A DNA stretch of 7,028 bases from JBKHBQ01 sp046542305 (lineage in GTDB: Bacteria; Bacteroidota; Bacteroidia; Bacteroidales; 4484-276), in the NCBI GenBank assembly GCA_046542305.1, contig JBKHBQ010000204.1, positions 1-7,028 on the forward strand, given 5' to 3'. A model generated the notes under the pieces. The model saw only the letters and a list, made by a program, of their open reading frames with translations. It did no database searches and was not told the origin of the DNA. The translations under genes and the position numbers were made by a program. This document shows, piece after piece, positions 1 through 6,471 of this stretch (its first letter is position 1; each line of letters begins with the position of its first letter).

Positions 1-338
1 CGGGCGCATTCAGGTTTATGTTTCCGGTGCCTTCAGAAAAAACGCATAAGATCGTACATTCCAAAACATCAAAAAAATTACATAAGATTTACCAGGCGGT
101 GCGCGAAATCCGCGAATCGAAAGCAGGTTATGAACAGTTGCCGGTGCTTTACAACGAAATCAGGCAAAGCTATCCCGATGAATGGCTCCTTCCACTTGAA
201 ATTCTGGAGCTTACCCATAGCCGGGAAAAATTCTCCGGGCTTTCTGATGAAATCCGTTCCTATCTGATCGGAAAACAGGAACAAAAACCGGAACTGGTTA
301 ATCTGATCAGCAATGGATTGAGTTTGATTGGAAGTTAA
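1..338 (+). CDS. C-terminal end of a cytosolic protein, possibly aromatic amino-acid hydroxylase (5' truncated)
   Basis: The reading frame is open from the window edge (first full codon at base 3) to a TAA at 336-338, giving about 112 residues. An ATG at 18 exists, but the frame continues upstream of it in the same style and no ribosome binding site precedes it, so this is most likely the 3' end of a longer gene. The visible part is hydrophilic, mainly helical in character, and lacks a signal peptide, membrane segment or cysteines. The segment reading LPVLYNEIRQ followed by YPDEWLLPLEILEL resembles, from memory, the C-terminal extension beyond the catalytic domain of the roughly 580-residue Bacteroidota phenylalanine/aromatic amino-acid hydroxylases. 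No iron-binding catalytic motif lies in this part, so the name is tentative. The gene converges on susE and shares its terminator; there is no sign that it belongs to the glycan locus. Confidence 0.6.
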   Translation, partial: GAFRFMFPVPSEKTHKIVHSKTSKKLHKIYQAVREIRESKAGYEQLPVLYNEIRQSYPDEWLLPLEILELTHSREKFSGLSDEIRSYLIGKQEQKPELVNLISNGLSLIGS

Positions 339-357
339 TTTGACAGAAATAAGCATT

Positions 358-391
358 AAAAAAGCCCTTCGGAAATCCGGAGGGCTTTTTT
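358..391. terminator. Bidirectional rho-independent terminator between convergent genes
   Basis: A 9-bp stem, GCCCTTCGG (364-372) against CCGGAGGGC (377-385), with one T-G wobble and an AAAT loop, is flanked by six A on the left (358-363) and six T on the right (386-391). The flanking tracts can also pair and supply a U-run in either transcript. It lies 19 bases after the stop of the left-hand gene and 22 bases beyond the stop of susE, so it is placed to end both convergent transcripts. Confidence 0.93.
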
Positions 392-413
392 ATCATGCTA
401 TGAAAATGAATGC

Positions 414-1484
414 TTACGGATAAACCAGCTCATAGGTTGGTTCAGGTGTGGTGAACCTGAGAATGAAAGTGATAGTACCTCCATCCAGTATTTCAATGTC
501 AGTACCGCCATAAGTGAGTGTTTCACCGTCCGGAGGATCGATGGCACCAAGGTTGAGGTCCCAGCCATCGTTGGCGCGGAATTTGAAACGCTGGTCTTCG
601 GCAGCAGGGATATTCTCAACGGTTACCGACAGATCCTGTGTTTCAACATCCCAGGTCAGGTCAATATCTGATTCCCAGTTGAGCCACTGGCCAATTACGC
701 CCCAGTTCTGGAGTTCGTAACTCCAGGTAAGGTCGTTGATATCAACGGTAAATTGATAACCGCCGGCTTCGGGTACAGTGAGGTTTCCTGCACCAGCGTC
801 GGTGTCGAGCAGGCCCTCGCCGCCTGAGCCGTAGTTTGTTCCATCCCAGTTGGGATCGGAGGTGAACTTGAACTCAAAGGTACCGCCTTCGGGGAAGTAA
901 ATGTAACCATTGTATACACCATCGCCGTCGAAGTCGTAAATTACAGGAGCAACATCAGGTGCCCATCCCTGGTAATCGCCGGGAACATAAAGCTTGCTGT
1001 ATTCAACCTGCGTTGCATATGTGGTAAATGTAAGCTTTGTCGTTCCTGAATACTGATTAGTATATTCGGAAGCCGTATTCACAAACGAAAAGATGCGCAC
1101 TTCATAATCCATGGCAATGCCTTCCACGGCACCGGCTGATGTAAGCAAGCTGTTCAATTCTGCTACAGTCATGGTGTGCGTAGTGTTGCTGGTATTGGTA
1201 ATTTCCTTTGATTCGACAAAATTGCTGTCAGCCATCGCAATTTCCAGCGTGTACTTGGTATCCTCAAGATCGTTGAGGTTATAGGAAGCCGGCGCCCAAT
1301 TAAAGGTAAAAGTGCTGTCGGCCAGTTCTTCGGTAAGCACAAAGGCGCTGCCTTCTTCAGGTTGCGTGAGTATGGGCGCCTCTGCTTTGCTCATATCCAG
1401 CACCGGATCGGTGGTTTCCTTTTCGCAGGAAAACAGGATGCCGAGTCCGATGATTGCAATGAGAAAAAATGTGATTTTTTTCAT
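414..1484 (-). CDS. susE: SusE-like outer-membrane glycan-binding lipoprotein
   Basis: This 356-residue lipoprotein is predicted to sit on the outer membrane and bind alpha-glucan as an accessory to SusCD. Residues 1-19 form a signal peptide (KK followed by a hydrophobic stretch) with lipobox LFSC, lipidated at Cys20; the mature protein starts CEKE. Residues about 24-157 match the SusE N-terminal domain, an Ig-like fold starting near APILTQPEEGSAF. Two SusE/SusF-type C-terminal binding domains follow: about 163-258 (LYVPGDYQGWAP, then DFDGDGVYNG, FKFTSDPNWDG) and about 260-356 (WGVIGQWLNWESD, FKFRANDGWDLNLG). Both are rich in Trp and Tyr, as expected for sugar-binding surfaces. B. theta SusE has the same overall plan. 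The start at 1484 is chosen over an in-frame ATG at 1508 because GAAAGGA precedes it by 7 bases and because the signal peptide begins there. It is the last gene of the operon, 23 bases after susD. Confidence 0.9.
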   Translation of the reverse strand: MKKITFFLIAIIGLGILFSCEKETTDPVLDMSKAEAPILTQPEEGSAFVLTEELADSTFTFNWAPASYNLNDLEDTKYTLEIAMADSNFVESKEITNTSNTTHTMTVAELNSLLTSAGAVEGIAMDYEVRIFSFVNTASEYTNQYSGTTKLTFTTYATQVEYSKLYVPGDYQGWAPDVAPVIYDFDGDGVYNGYIYFPEGGTFEFKFTSDPNWDGTNYGSGGEGLLDTDAGAGNLTVPEAGGYQFTVDINDLTWSYELQNWGVIGQWLNWESDIDLTWDVETQDLSVTVENIPAAEDQRFKFRANDGWDLNLGAIDPPDGETLTYGGTDIEILDGGTITFILRFTTPEPTYELVYP

Positions 1485-1491
1485 ATTTAAT

Positions 1492-1498
1492 TCCTTTC
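1492..1498 (-). promoter_or_regulatory. Shine-Dalgarno sequence of susE that decides its start
   Basis: On the minus strand GAAAGGA ends 7 bases before the ATG at 1484. It is the only clear purine-rich ribosome site at a gene start in this window; susC, susD and the divergent gene have none. It rules in favour of the 1484 start rather than the in-frame ATG at 1508, which overlaps the susD stop codon. Confidence 0.75.
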
Positions 1499-1507
1499 TT
1501 TTAATCA

Positions 1508-3097
1508 TTAATAACCCGGGTTCTGTTCAAGATTGGGATTGGCACCAATATCGGAAGCCGGAATGGGGAACAGCTTGTATTTATCGTCGGTTACCCTGCC
1601 ATCCGGAACATTGCCTTTCCATTCCCAGATGTATTCGCCGCCGGTGAATTCGTTAAAACGGATCAGATCGGTCCTGCGGTGGCACTCCCAGTATAGTTCG
1701 CGTGCCCGTTCATCCAAAATATAGTTCAGGTCGTACGAATTGATTGCATCGGCTTCGGCCCTATCCCTGATCAGGTTCAGATACTGCAGTGCAGTGGCTT
1801 CGCTGCCGCCACCGCCACGTTTCACGGCTTCGGCATACATCAGGTAAATATCGGCCAGACGGAACATGGGGAAATCGGTATCCGGATAATCAAGGTTAGA
1901 TCCCACTTCGCCTGTGGAAGTAATGTTTCTCCACTTGGTCACGGCATATCCACTGGTGAAATCGCTGGGGTCAATAATCTCTTTGGATTGTCCCTGGGTG
2001 AAGAACATGGCACGTACATCAGCATCGCCAGTTTCATCCGGGAAGAGGTCAACAAAGTCGCTGGTTACGCGTGTACCGCCCCAGCCGCCGCCAACGCCAA
2101 AGTCGGTTTCGAGATCATACACATCGGGCATCTCGCCACCGATGGCTGCGTGAATAATGAAGTTGGTACCGCCATAAGTCTGTGTGCGAGTTCCATCGTA
2201 GTTGACGGAAAAAATAACCTCGGGCAGCATATGGTTATCGGCAAGGAAAAGATGCTGATATTCATCAACAAGTGTATAACCGGCTCCGATCACCTTTTCA
2301 CAGTTTTCGATACACTCGGCATATTTAGCTACACCGGTGTATACTTCAGCATTCAGGTAAAGTTTTGCCAGCAAGGTCCATACAGCGGCTTTGTCGACAC
2401 GGCCATATTCGTTCTGGCGTGCATCTACCATCAAAGGTTCGATGGCCAGCAATTCGCTTTCTAAATAATTGAACAATTCGCCCCTGCTGATCTGCTCGGG
2501 GAAGAAAGCACCCACCGGATCTTCTTCGGTAACGAAAGGCACATTTCCAAACATATCGAGTGCATGCCAGTAGCTAAGCGCCCTGAGCCAACGGGCTTCG
2601 GCACGGAAATGCTCAATATCTGTTCTGAGCTCGCCACTTACGCCGCGGGCGTTGAGTTTATCATCGGTGGTTTCGCGGATAAATTCGTTACATACCGCGA
2701 TCTGGTAAAAAACCCGGTAGTAGAAAGCCGAAATAAATACATCGCTCGATCCCCAGGTTTGGTAGTGGAGATCCTTGATGGTTTGGTCGTTCCAGGCAAT
2801 CATCGCCTCATCGGTGGTAAGTTCCTGCATGTACCAGAATCCACGGAGGTACTGACCGAAACCTTCGTCGATACCGCTGATATCACCTTGTCCGGCAGGA
2901 CCCTGCTGACCTGATACGGCCAGCCCGGCGTACAATTTGGCAAGCACCTGCTTGTAGGAAGCCGGATCGTCATACACTGTAGCCGCAGTCACTACATCCG
3001 GATCCAATGGAATGGTATCCAGATCCTTTTCGCAGGAAGCAAAAATCAAAAGAAATCCTGCTATTACGGTTGTTATACTGATTAACTTTTTCATCAT
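1508..3097 (-). CDS. susD: SusD/RagB-family starch-type glycan-binding lipoprotein
   Basis: This 529-residue surface lipoprotein is expected to act as the lid on the SusC transporter and to capture glycan. The signal peptide is residues 1-21 with lipobox FASC and lipidated Cys22 (mature CEKDLD). The SusD-like N-terminal domain contains GQQGPAGQGD (63-72), DEGFGQYLR (77-85), ELTTDEAMIAW (92-102) and the helical segment RAEARWLRALSYWHALDMFG (165-184). The C-terminal SusD/RagB domain spans about 285-529, with FRLADIYLMYAEA (412-424), the LDERARELYWECHRRTDLIR segment (461-480) and the usual ending NPNLEQNPGY. Compared from memory with B. theta SusD, Arg85 and Trp102 align with the starch-contacting Arg81 and Trp98; Tyr308 and Trp339 are candidates for the other arc aromatics. 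This favours an alpha-glucan ligand. Two ATG codons lie in tandem (3097, 3094); either would work and neither has a strong ribosome site. The gene follows susC by 17 bases, so they are almost certainly co-transcribed. Confidence 0.96.
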   Translation of the reverse strand: MMKKLISITTVIAGFLLIFASCEKDLDTIPLDPDVVTAATVYDDPASYKQVLAKLYAGLAVSGQQGPAGQGDISGIDEGFGQYLRGFWYMQELTTDEAMIAWNDQTIKDLHYQTWGSSDVFISAFYYRVFYQIAVCNEFIRETTDDKLNARGVSGELRTDIEHFRAEARWLRALSYWHALDMFGNVPFVTEEDPVGAFFPEQISRGELFNYLESELLAIEPLMVDARQNEYGRVDKAAVWTLLAKLYLNAEVYTGVAKYAECIENCEKVIGAGYTLVDEYQHLFLADNHMLPEVIFSVNYDGTRTQTYGGTNFIIHAAIGGEMPDVYDLETDFGVGGGWGGTRVTSDFVDLFPDETGDADVRAMFFTQGQSKEIIDPSDFTSGYAVTKWRNITSTGEVGSNLDYPDTDFPMFRLADIYLMYAEAVKRGGGGSEATALQYLNLIRDRAEADAINSYDLNYILDERARELYWECHRRTDLIRFNEFTGGEYIWEWKGNVPDGRVTDDKYKLFPIPASDIGANPNLEQNPGY

Positions 3098-3114
3098 ATT
3101 CTATATTTAAACGG

Positions 3115-6100
3115 TTAAAACTGGAGGTTTACACCAAACACAAATACACGCGGGCGCGGATAAATCCTGTTGTCGATACCGCCGCTGATCTCAGGATCGA
3201 TGCCGTCGTATTTGGTAATAACGAAGGCATTGTTAACGGTGGCCGACAAACGAAGGTCGACTTTTCCGTTCATCAGGTCGGCAAGGGTATATCCCAGGGT
3301 GATGTTGTCCATCCTGAAGAATGAACCATCCTGGATGTAATAATCCGACAAATACTGCGGATCCACGAATCCGGTGTTGGTTACGGCAGTAACCACATTG
3401 CCCAGGTACGGGCCTTCGGGACGGTATAGCCTTTGATAAACGGCGTTCTCCGAGTTTACGTTGTTATACACATAGTTTCCGAAATTGGCGCGGCCCGAGA
3501 AGGAGAAATCCCATTCCTTATAATCCAACCGTGAGGAAATTCCGAAGAAGAAGTCGGCTGCCGGATCTTTATAGTGGTAACGGTCTTCGCTGGTGATCTG
3601 TCCGTCCCCGTTGCGGTCGACATACATGCCCTGAATCGGTTTTCCTTCGGGATCGTATACCTGCTCGTAAACAAAAAACGAATTGGCCGGATAGCCTACG
3701 GTATGCATCTGAATATTGTTGCCCACACCGCCAGAAATACCGCCGGTTTCTACGCCGAGGTAATCGGGATCTTCGGTGGCGGTAAGTTTGGTGATTTCAT
3801 TCTCGTTGTAGGTGGCATTAAAGCCGATTTCCCAAAACAAATCGGTGGTTGATACCGGGCGACCGGTTACAGAGAATTCCACACCGCGGTTTTCGAGATC
3901 ACCGATATTGGTAAGGATAAAATTGGTAAGGTTGGTACCTGCCGGAACAGGAATAAAATTGATCAGATCCTTAGTTTGCCTGTAGTAAAAGTCAAGGGTA
4001 CCATAAACCCTGTCATCTGCAAAACCATAATCCAAACCGATGTTGTAGGTGGTGGTTTCTTCCCATTTGATATTTTCGTCGTAACCTTCAGGCCGCAAGG
4101 TGTAGTAATACTGATTGCCGAGCTGGTACTGCGCAAACTGGTTGCTGTATGTATAACGTGGCAGGTAGGGATAGTTGCCCTGGCCGATTTGTTGCTGACC
4201 GGTAACACCCCATCCCAGCCTCAACTTAAGCTGCGAGAGTGCATTGGCATTCGCCAACCACGGTTCTTCCACGATTTTCCAACCCAAAGCCAATGCAGGG
4301 AACCAACCCGAACGGGTGTCGGGAGAAAATCGTGAAGTGTTGTCATTCCTCAGGGTGAAGGTCAGCAGATAGCGATCCTTAAGAGTATAATTAAACCGGC
4401 CAAAATAGGAAAGCAGGTAATACTCAGTAGGATTATCTACCGTATCGGTGAGACTCGGCGTCATCACCACATTGGAATTGATCGCATATTCCTTGTAATA
4501 GAAATGCTGCCAGGAATAGCCACCCATCACGTCGAAGCGGCTGTCGATGGAACCAACATATTTTGCATAATTGAGATAGAAATCCAACAGTTCGTTTTTC
4601 TTTTCCTGTTCGTACCAGTTGTTTACGCCACCGCCGGTTTGCGCATCGTAAGCAAAAGCCGCCGTGGTGTCGACAAAGATAGTTCCCTCACTCTTGGAGT
4701 AATCATATCCCAGGTTAAGGTTTGCCCTGAGTTCGGGAAGGAAATGAAATTTATAATCGAATTGTGCATTGCCGATAAAACGGTTAACATCCGATTCGTC
4801 GTCACGCTGGTTGAGCAGTGCAACGGGGTTGGCCGAACCCTGTTCTACGGGTGTGCCGTTGGGCTGAAGCCATGCCCAGTATCCGCCGTACCTTTCACCG
4901 AAAACAGGCAGGCTGCCCATCACGGGTTTGGTAGGATCGTACTGGATGGCAGCGCCAATGGCATCGCGATTGGCGAATACGTTCTGAGTATTCATGTACT
5001 TGGTGTTGAGGTTGAGTTTCAGGTAATCGTTGAAGAAACTCGGGTTGAGGTTGGCAGACGCAGTGGCACGTTTCAGGTTATCGGTTTTCAACACACCGTC
5101 CTGATCGGAATAGCCCACCGAAACCCTGAATGGAAGCGCATCGAGCGCACCTGTACCATTCACCGATCCGCTGGCGCTCAGGAAATGGTCCATACCAAAG
5201 GCATCCTGATAAATTTCCTCCTGCCAGTCGGTATTGGCATACGCAACCGAATCGCCGGTTTGGTAACCAAGCAGGCCGGTCTGGTTGGGATACCTTTCGT
5301 TGATAAGGTCCCTGTATTGATCAGCTCCGAAAACGTCGATGGTTTTGGGTACAGTATAGAGCGAAACCTTGCCGGAATATTCGAAGCTGATGGGCGCCCC
5401 CTCTTTACCCTGTTTGGTGGTAATGAGAATTACACCGTTGGAAGCCCGCGAACCGTAAATTGCGGTAGCCGAGGCATCCTTCAGCACCGTAAAAGTTTCA
5501 ATATCATTAGGATTGATGGTATTGAGTGGATTACGCATACCTGAAATGCCGCTATTATCCACCGGAACACCATCGATCACCACCAGCGGGTCATTACTTG
5601 CCGAAAGGGACGAACCACCCCTGATGCGAATGGTTGCACCCTCACCGGGAGCGCCACCGCCACTGATGATCTGTACACCTGGCACCTTACCGCTTACCAG
5701 TTCGGTGGGCGATGTAATGGCACCCTGGTTGAATTCCTTCGATTCAACGGCAATCACCGATCCGGTAGCATCTTCTTTCTTCTGCACACCATAGCCAATC
5801 ACCACAAGTTCTTCCAGTGCCGTTGTTTGCGGCTGCAGCGCTACATTCACAGTGGTATTGGGCTGTACCAATACTTCCTGGGTTTCGTAGCCTACAAAGG
5901 AAAATACCAGCGTGGTATTCGGCTCCACTGTAATACTGTAGTTACCATTAATGCCGGTAACCGTTCCCTGCACAGTACCTTTCACCGCCACGGTGGCCCC
6001 CGGTAGGGTAGTACCATCACCGGCATCAGTTACGGTACCCGTAACTTCGCCGCTTTGTGCATATCCTGCCATAACGCCGAAAAACAGCATCGACAGGATT

Positions 6101-6132
6101 AATAGCAATTTTGCTGACAGATGTTTTACCAT
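3115..6132 (-). CDS. susC: SusC/RagA-family TonB-dependent outer-membrane transporter
   Basis: This 1005-residue outer-membrane barrel should import oligosaccharides in complex with SusD, powered by TonB-ExbBD. A Sec signal peptide covers residues 1-25 (cleavage likely after GYA, before Gln26). A carboxypeptidase-D-regulatory-like domain follows at about 28-103 (GEVTGTVTDAGDGTTLPGATV). The likely TonB box is EELVVIGYG (107-115), then the plug domain at about 120-240 with the SusC signature IRIRGGSSLSASNDPLVVID (168-187) and LKDASATAIYGSRASNGVIL (217-236). The rest is beta-barrel, ending VFVFGVNLQF with the terminal Phe typical of outer-membrane proteins. Length is normal for the family. There is no N-terminal secretin/STN domain, so coupling to a FecR/ECF-sigma pair is unlikely. 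Residues 839-850 (DRNGDGQITSED) form an EF-hand-like loop. It is the first gene of the operon; its start has no evident Shine-Dalgarno sequence, but the signal peptide fits it well. Confidence 0.97.
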   Translation of the reverse strand: MVKHLSAKLLLILSMLFFGVMAGYAQSGEVTGTVTDAGDGTTLPGATVAVKGTVQGTVTGINGNYSITVEPNTTLVFSFVGYETQEVLVQPNTTVNVALQPQTTALEELVVIGYGVQKKEDATGSVIAVESKEFNQGAITSPTELVSGKVPGVQIISGGGAPGEGATIRIRGGSSLSASNDPLVVIDGVPVDNSGISGMRNPLNTINPNDIETFTVLKDASATAIYGSRASNGVILITTKQGKEGAPISFEYSGKVSLYTVPKTIDVFGADQYRDLINERYPNQTGLLGYQTGDSVAYANTDWQEEIYQDAFGMDHFLSASGSVNGTGALDALPFRVSVGYSDQDGVLKTDNLKRATASANLNPSFFNDYLKLNLNTKYMNTQNVFANRDAIGAAIQYDPTKPVMGSLPVFGERYGGYWAWLQPNGTPVEQGSANPVALLNQRDDESDVNRFIGNAQFDYKFHFLPELRANLNLGYDYSKSEGTIFVDTTAAFAYDAQTGGGVNNWYEQEKKNELLDFYLNYAKYVGSIDSRFDVMGGYSWQHFYYKEYAINSNVVMTPSLTDTVDNPTEYYLLSYFGRFNYTLKDRYLLTFTLRNDNTSRFSPDTRSGWFPALALGWKIVEEPWLANANALSQLKLRLGWGVTGQQQIGQGNYPYLPRYTYSNQFAQYQLGNQYYYTLRPEGYDENIKWEETTTYNIGLDYGFADDRVYGTLDFYYRQTKDLINFIPVPAGTNLTNFILTNIGDLENRGVEFSVTGRPVSTTDLFWEIGFNATYNENEITKLTATEDPDYLGVETGGISGGVGNNIQMHTVGYPANSFFVYEQVYDPEGKPIQGMYVDRNGDGQITSEDRYHYKDPAADFFFGISSRLDYKEWDFSFSGRANFGNYVYNNVNSENAVYQRLYRPEGPYLGNVVTAVTNTGFVDPQYLSDYYIQDGSFFRMDNITLGYTLADLMNGKVDLRLSATVNNAFVITKYDGIDPEISGGIDNRIYPRPRVFVFGVNLQF

Positions 6133-6213
6133 AATACAAACTTTAATTTGTTCTCATTTTTATTTTGTTTTGTTAACCTACAAAATTTCACGTATCACAA
6201 GCGAAACCTAATG

Positions 6214-6247
6214 CAAAATTAAAAAAAACTTAAACACATCTTAACAA
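6214..6247 (-). promoter_or_regulatory. Candidate promoter of the susCDE operon
   Basis: On the minus strand TAATTTTG (6221-6214) matches the Bacteroidota -7 consensus TAnnTTTG exactly. A poor -33 candidate, TTG at 6247-6245, lies 23 bases upstream, at the long end of the usual spacing. Transcription would start near 6208 and leave a leader of about 75 bases before susC. The location fits and no better match to the consensus was found on this strand of the gap, but in such AT-rich DNA chance matches are common. Confidence 0.5.
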
Positions 6248-6299
6248 TATTAAAACATATAGAAAATCCAAAGACAAAAAAAGCTATGGGCTCTGTAAA

Positions 6300-6349
6300 T
6301 CAATAATTTTTTATATGAGGTCAATAATTATGATATAGAAATTATGAGG
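6300..6349. repeat. Direct repeat and inverted repeat, candidate operator
   Basis: TCAATAATT occurs at 6300-6308 and again at 6321-6329, a period of 21 bases or about two helical turns. Each copy is followed by TATGAGG (6314-6320 and 6343-6349), at different distances. The second copy overlaps the palindrome ATAATTAT (6324-6331), and ATAATT (6324-6329) is inverted as AATTAT (6340-6345). The element lies between the two candidate promoters, about 80 bases from the susC -7 element and 93 from that of the right-hand gene. It could be a regulator site, but low complexity makes chance possible. Confidence 0.35.
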
Positions 6350-6366
6350 CTCCTAAAAGGCGATTT

Positions 6367-6376
6367 TTTAGCTAAA
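6367..6376. repeat. 10-bp perfect palindrome TTTAGCTAAA
   Basis: TTTAGCTAAA is a perfect palindrome 45 bases upstream of the -7 element of the right-hand gene. A related arm pair, CTAAAA (6353-6358) and TTTTAG (6366-6371), overlaps it, so two alternative symmetrical sites exist. It may be a dimeric regulator site; the sequence alone does not prove it. Confidence 0.25.
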
Positions 6377-6421
6377 TGATTCTCTTTTTAAAAATTTAGT
6401 TTTTTAAACAATATTTATTTT

Positions 6422-6429
6422 TAAATTTG
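6422..6429 (+). promoter_or_regulatory. Candidate promoter -7 element of the right-hand secreted protein gene
   Basis: TAAATTTG matches the Bacteroidota -7 consensus TAnnTTTG exactly and lies 42 bases before the ATG at 6472, giving a short leader of about 35-40 bases. No exact TTTG stands at the -33 position; the T-rich stretch around 6395-6406 (TTTAGTTTTTT) is the nearest candidate. Position and direction fit the downstream gene well. Confidence 0.55.
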
Positions 6430-6471
6430 CATTTGGAAACAATCTAATTTATTAATCAAAATCTCTGTATT

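Larger units (their letters stand above)
6133..6471. other. AT-rich divergent intergenic regulatory region
   Basis: These 339 bases separate the divergent starts of susC and the right-hand secreted protein and hold no credible gene. They are far richer in A and T than the flanking genes, with many A- and T-tracts (for example eight A at 6221-6228, TTTTTAAAAA at 6385-6394) that may bend the DNA. They contain a -7-type promoter element facing each way, a direct repeat at 6300-6329 and short palindromes, described separately. A weak 5-bp inverted repeat (ACAAA 6136-6140, TTTGT 6147-6151) lies just upstream of the susC start codon. I see no riboswitch or tRNA. Confidence 0.8.

Noticed and set aside
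78..356. A 92-codon minus-strand open frame opposite the left-hand gene
   Set aside because: It mirrors the + strand frame, which has better coding character and ends properly before the terminator. The minus-strand frame would need a start inside the convergent terminator region.
1988..2464. A 158-codon + strand open frame inside susD
   Set aside because: It is antisense to conserved SusD sequence, with no start signal and no plausible product.
3098..3114. A separate promoter or processing site for susD
   Set aside because: The gap is 17 bases with no stem-loop or TAnnTTTG element, so simple co-transcription with susC is sufficient.
4504..5544. A 346-codon open frame on the + strand inside susC
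   Set aside because: It lies wholly antisense to a clear, full-length SusC barrel and plug region. Its protein has no recognisable domain or ribosome site, and its length is explained by the codon composition of the opposite strand.
6136..6151. A small hairpin just upstream of the susC start as a possible riboswitch or attenuator
   Set aside because: The stem is only 5 bp, AT-rich and without flanking structure. It is too weak to claim as a regulatory RNA.
5951..6211. An 86-codon + strand frame crossing the susC start and its promoter region
   Set aside because: It overlaps the susC signal peptide and leader in antisense, is of low complexity, and has no ribosome site.
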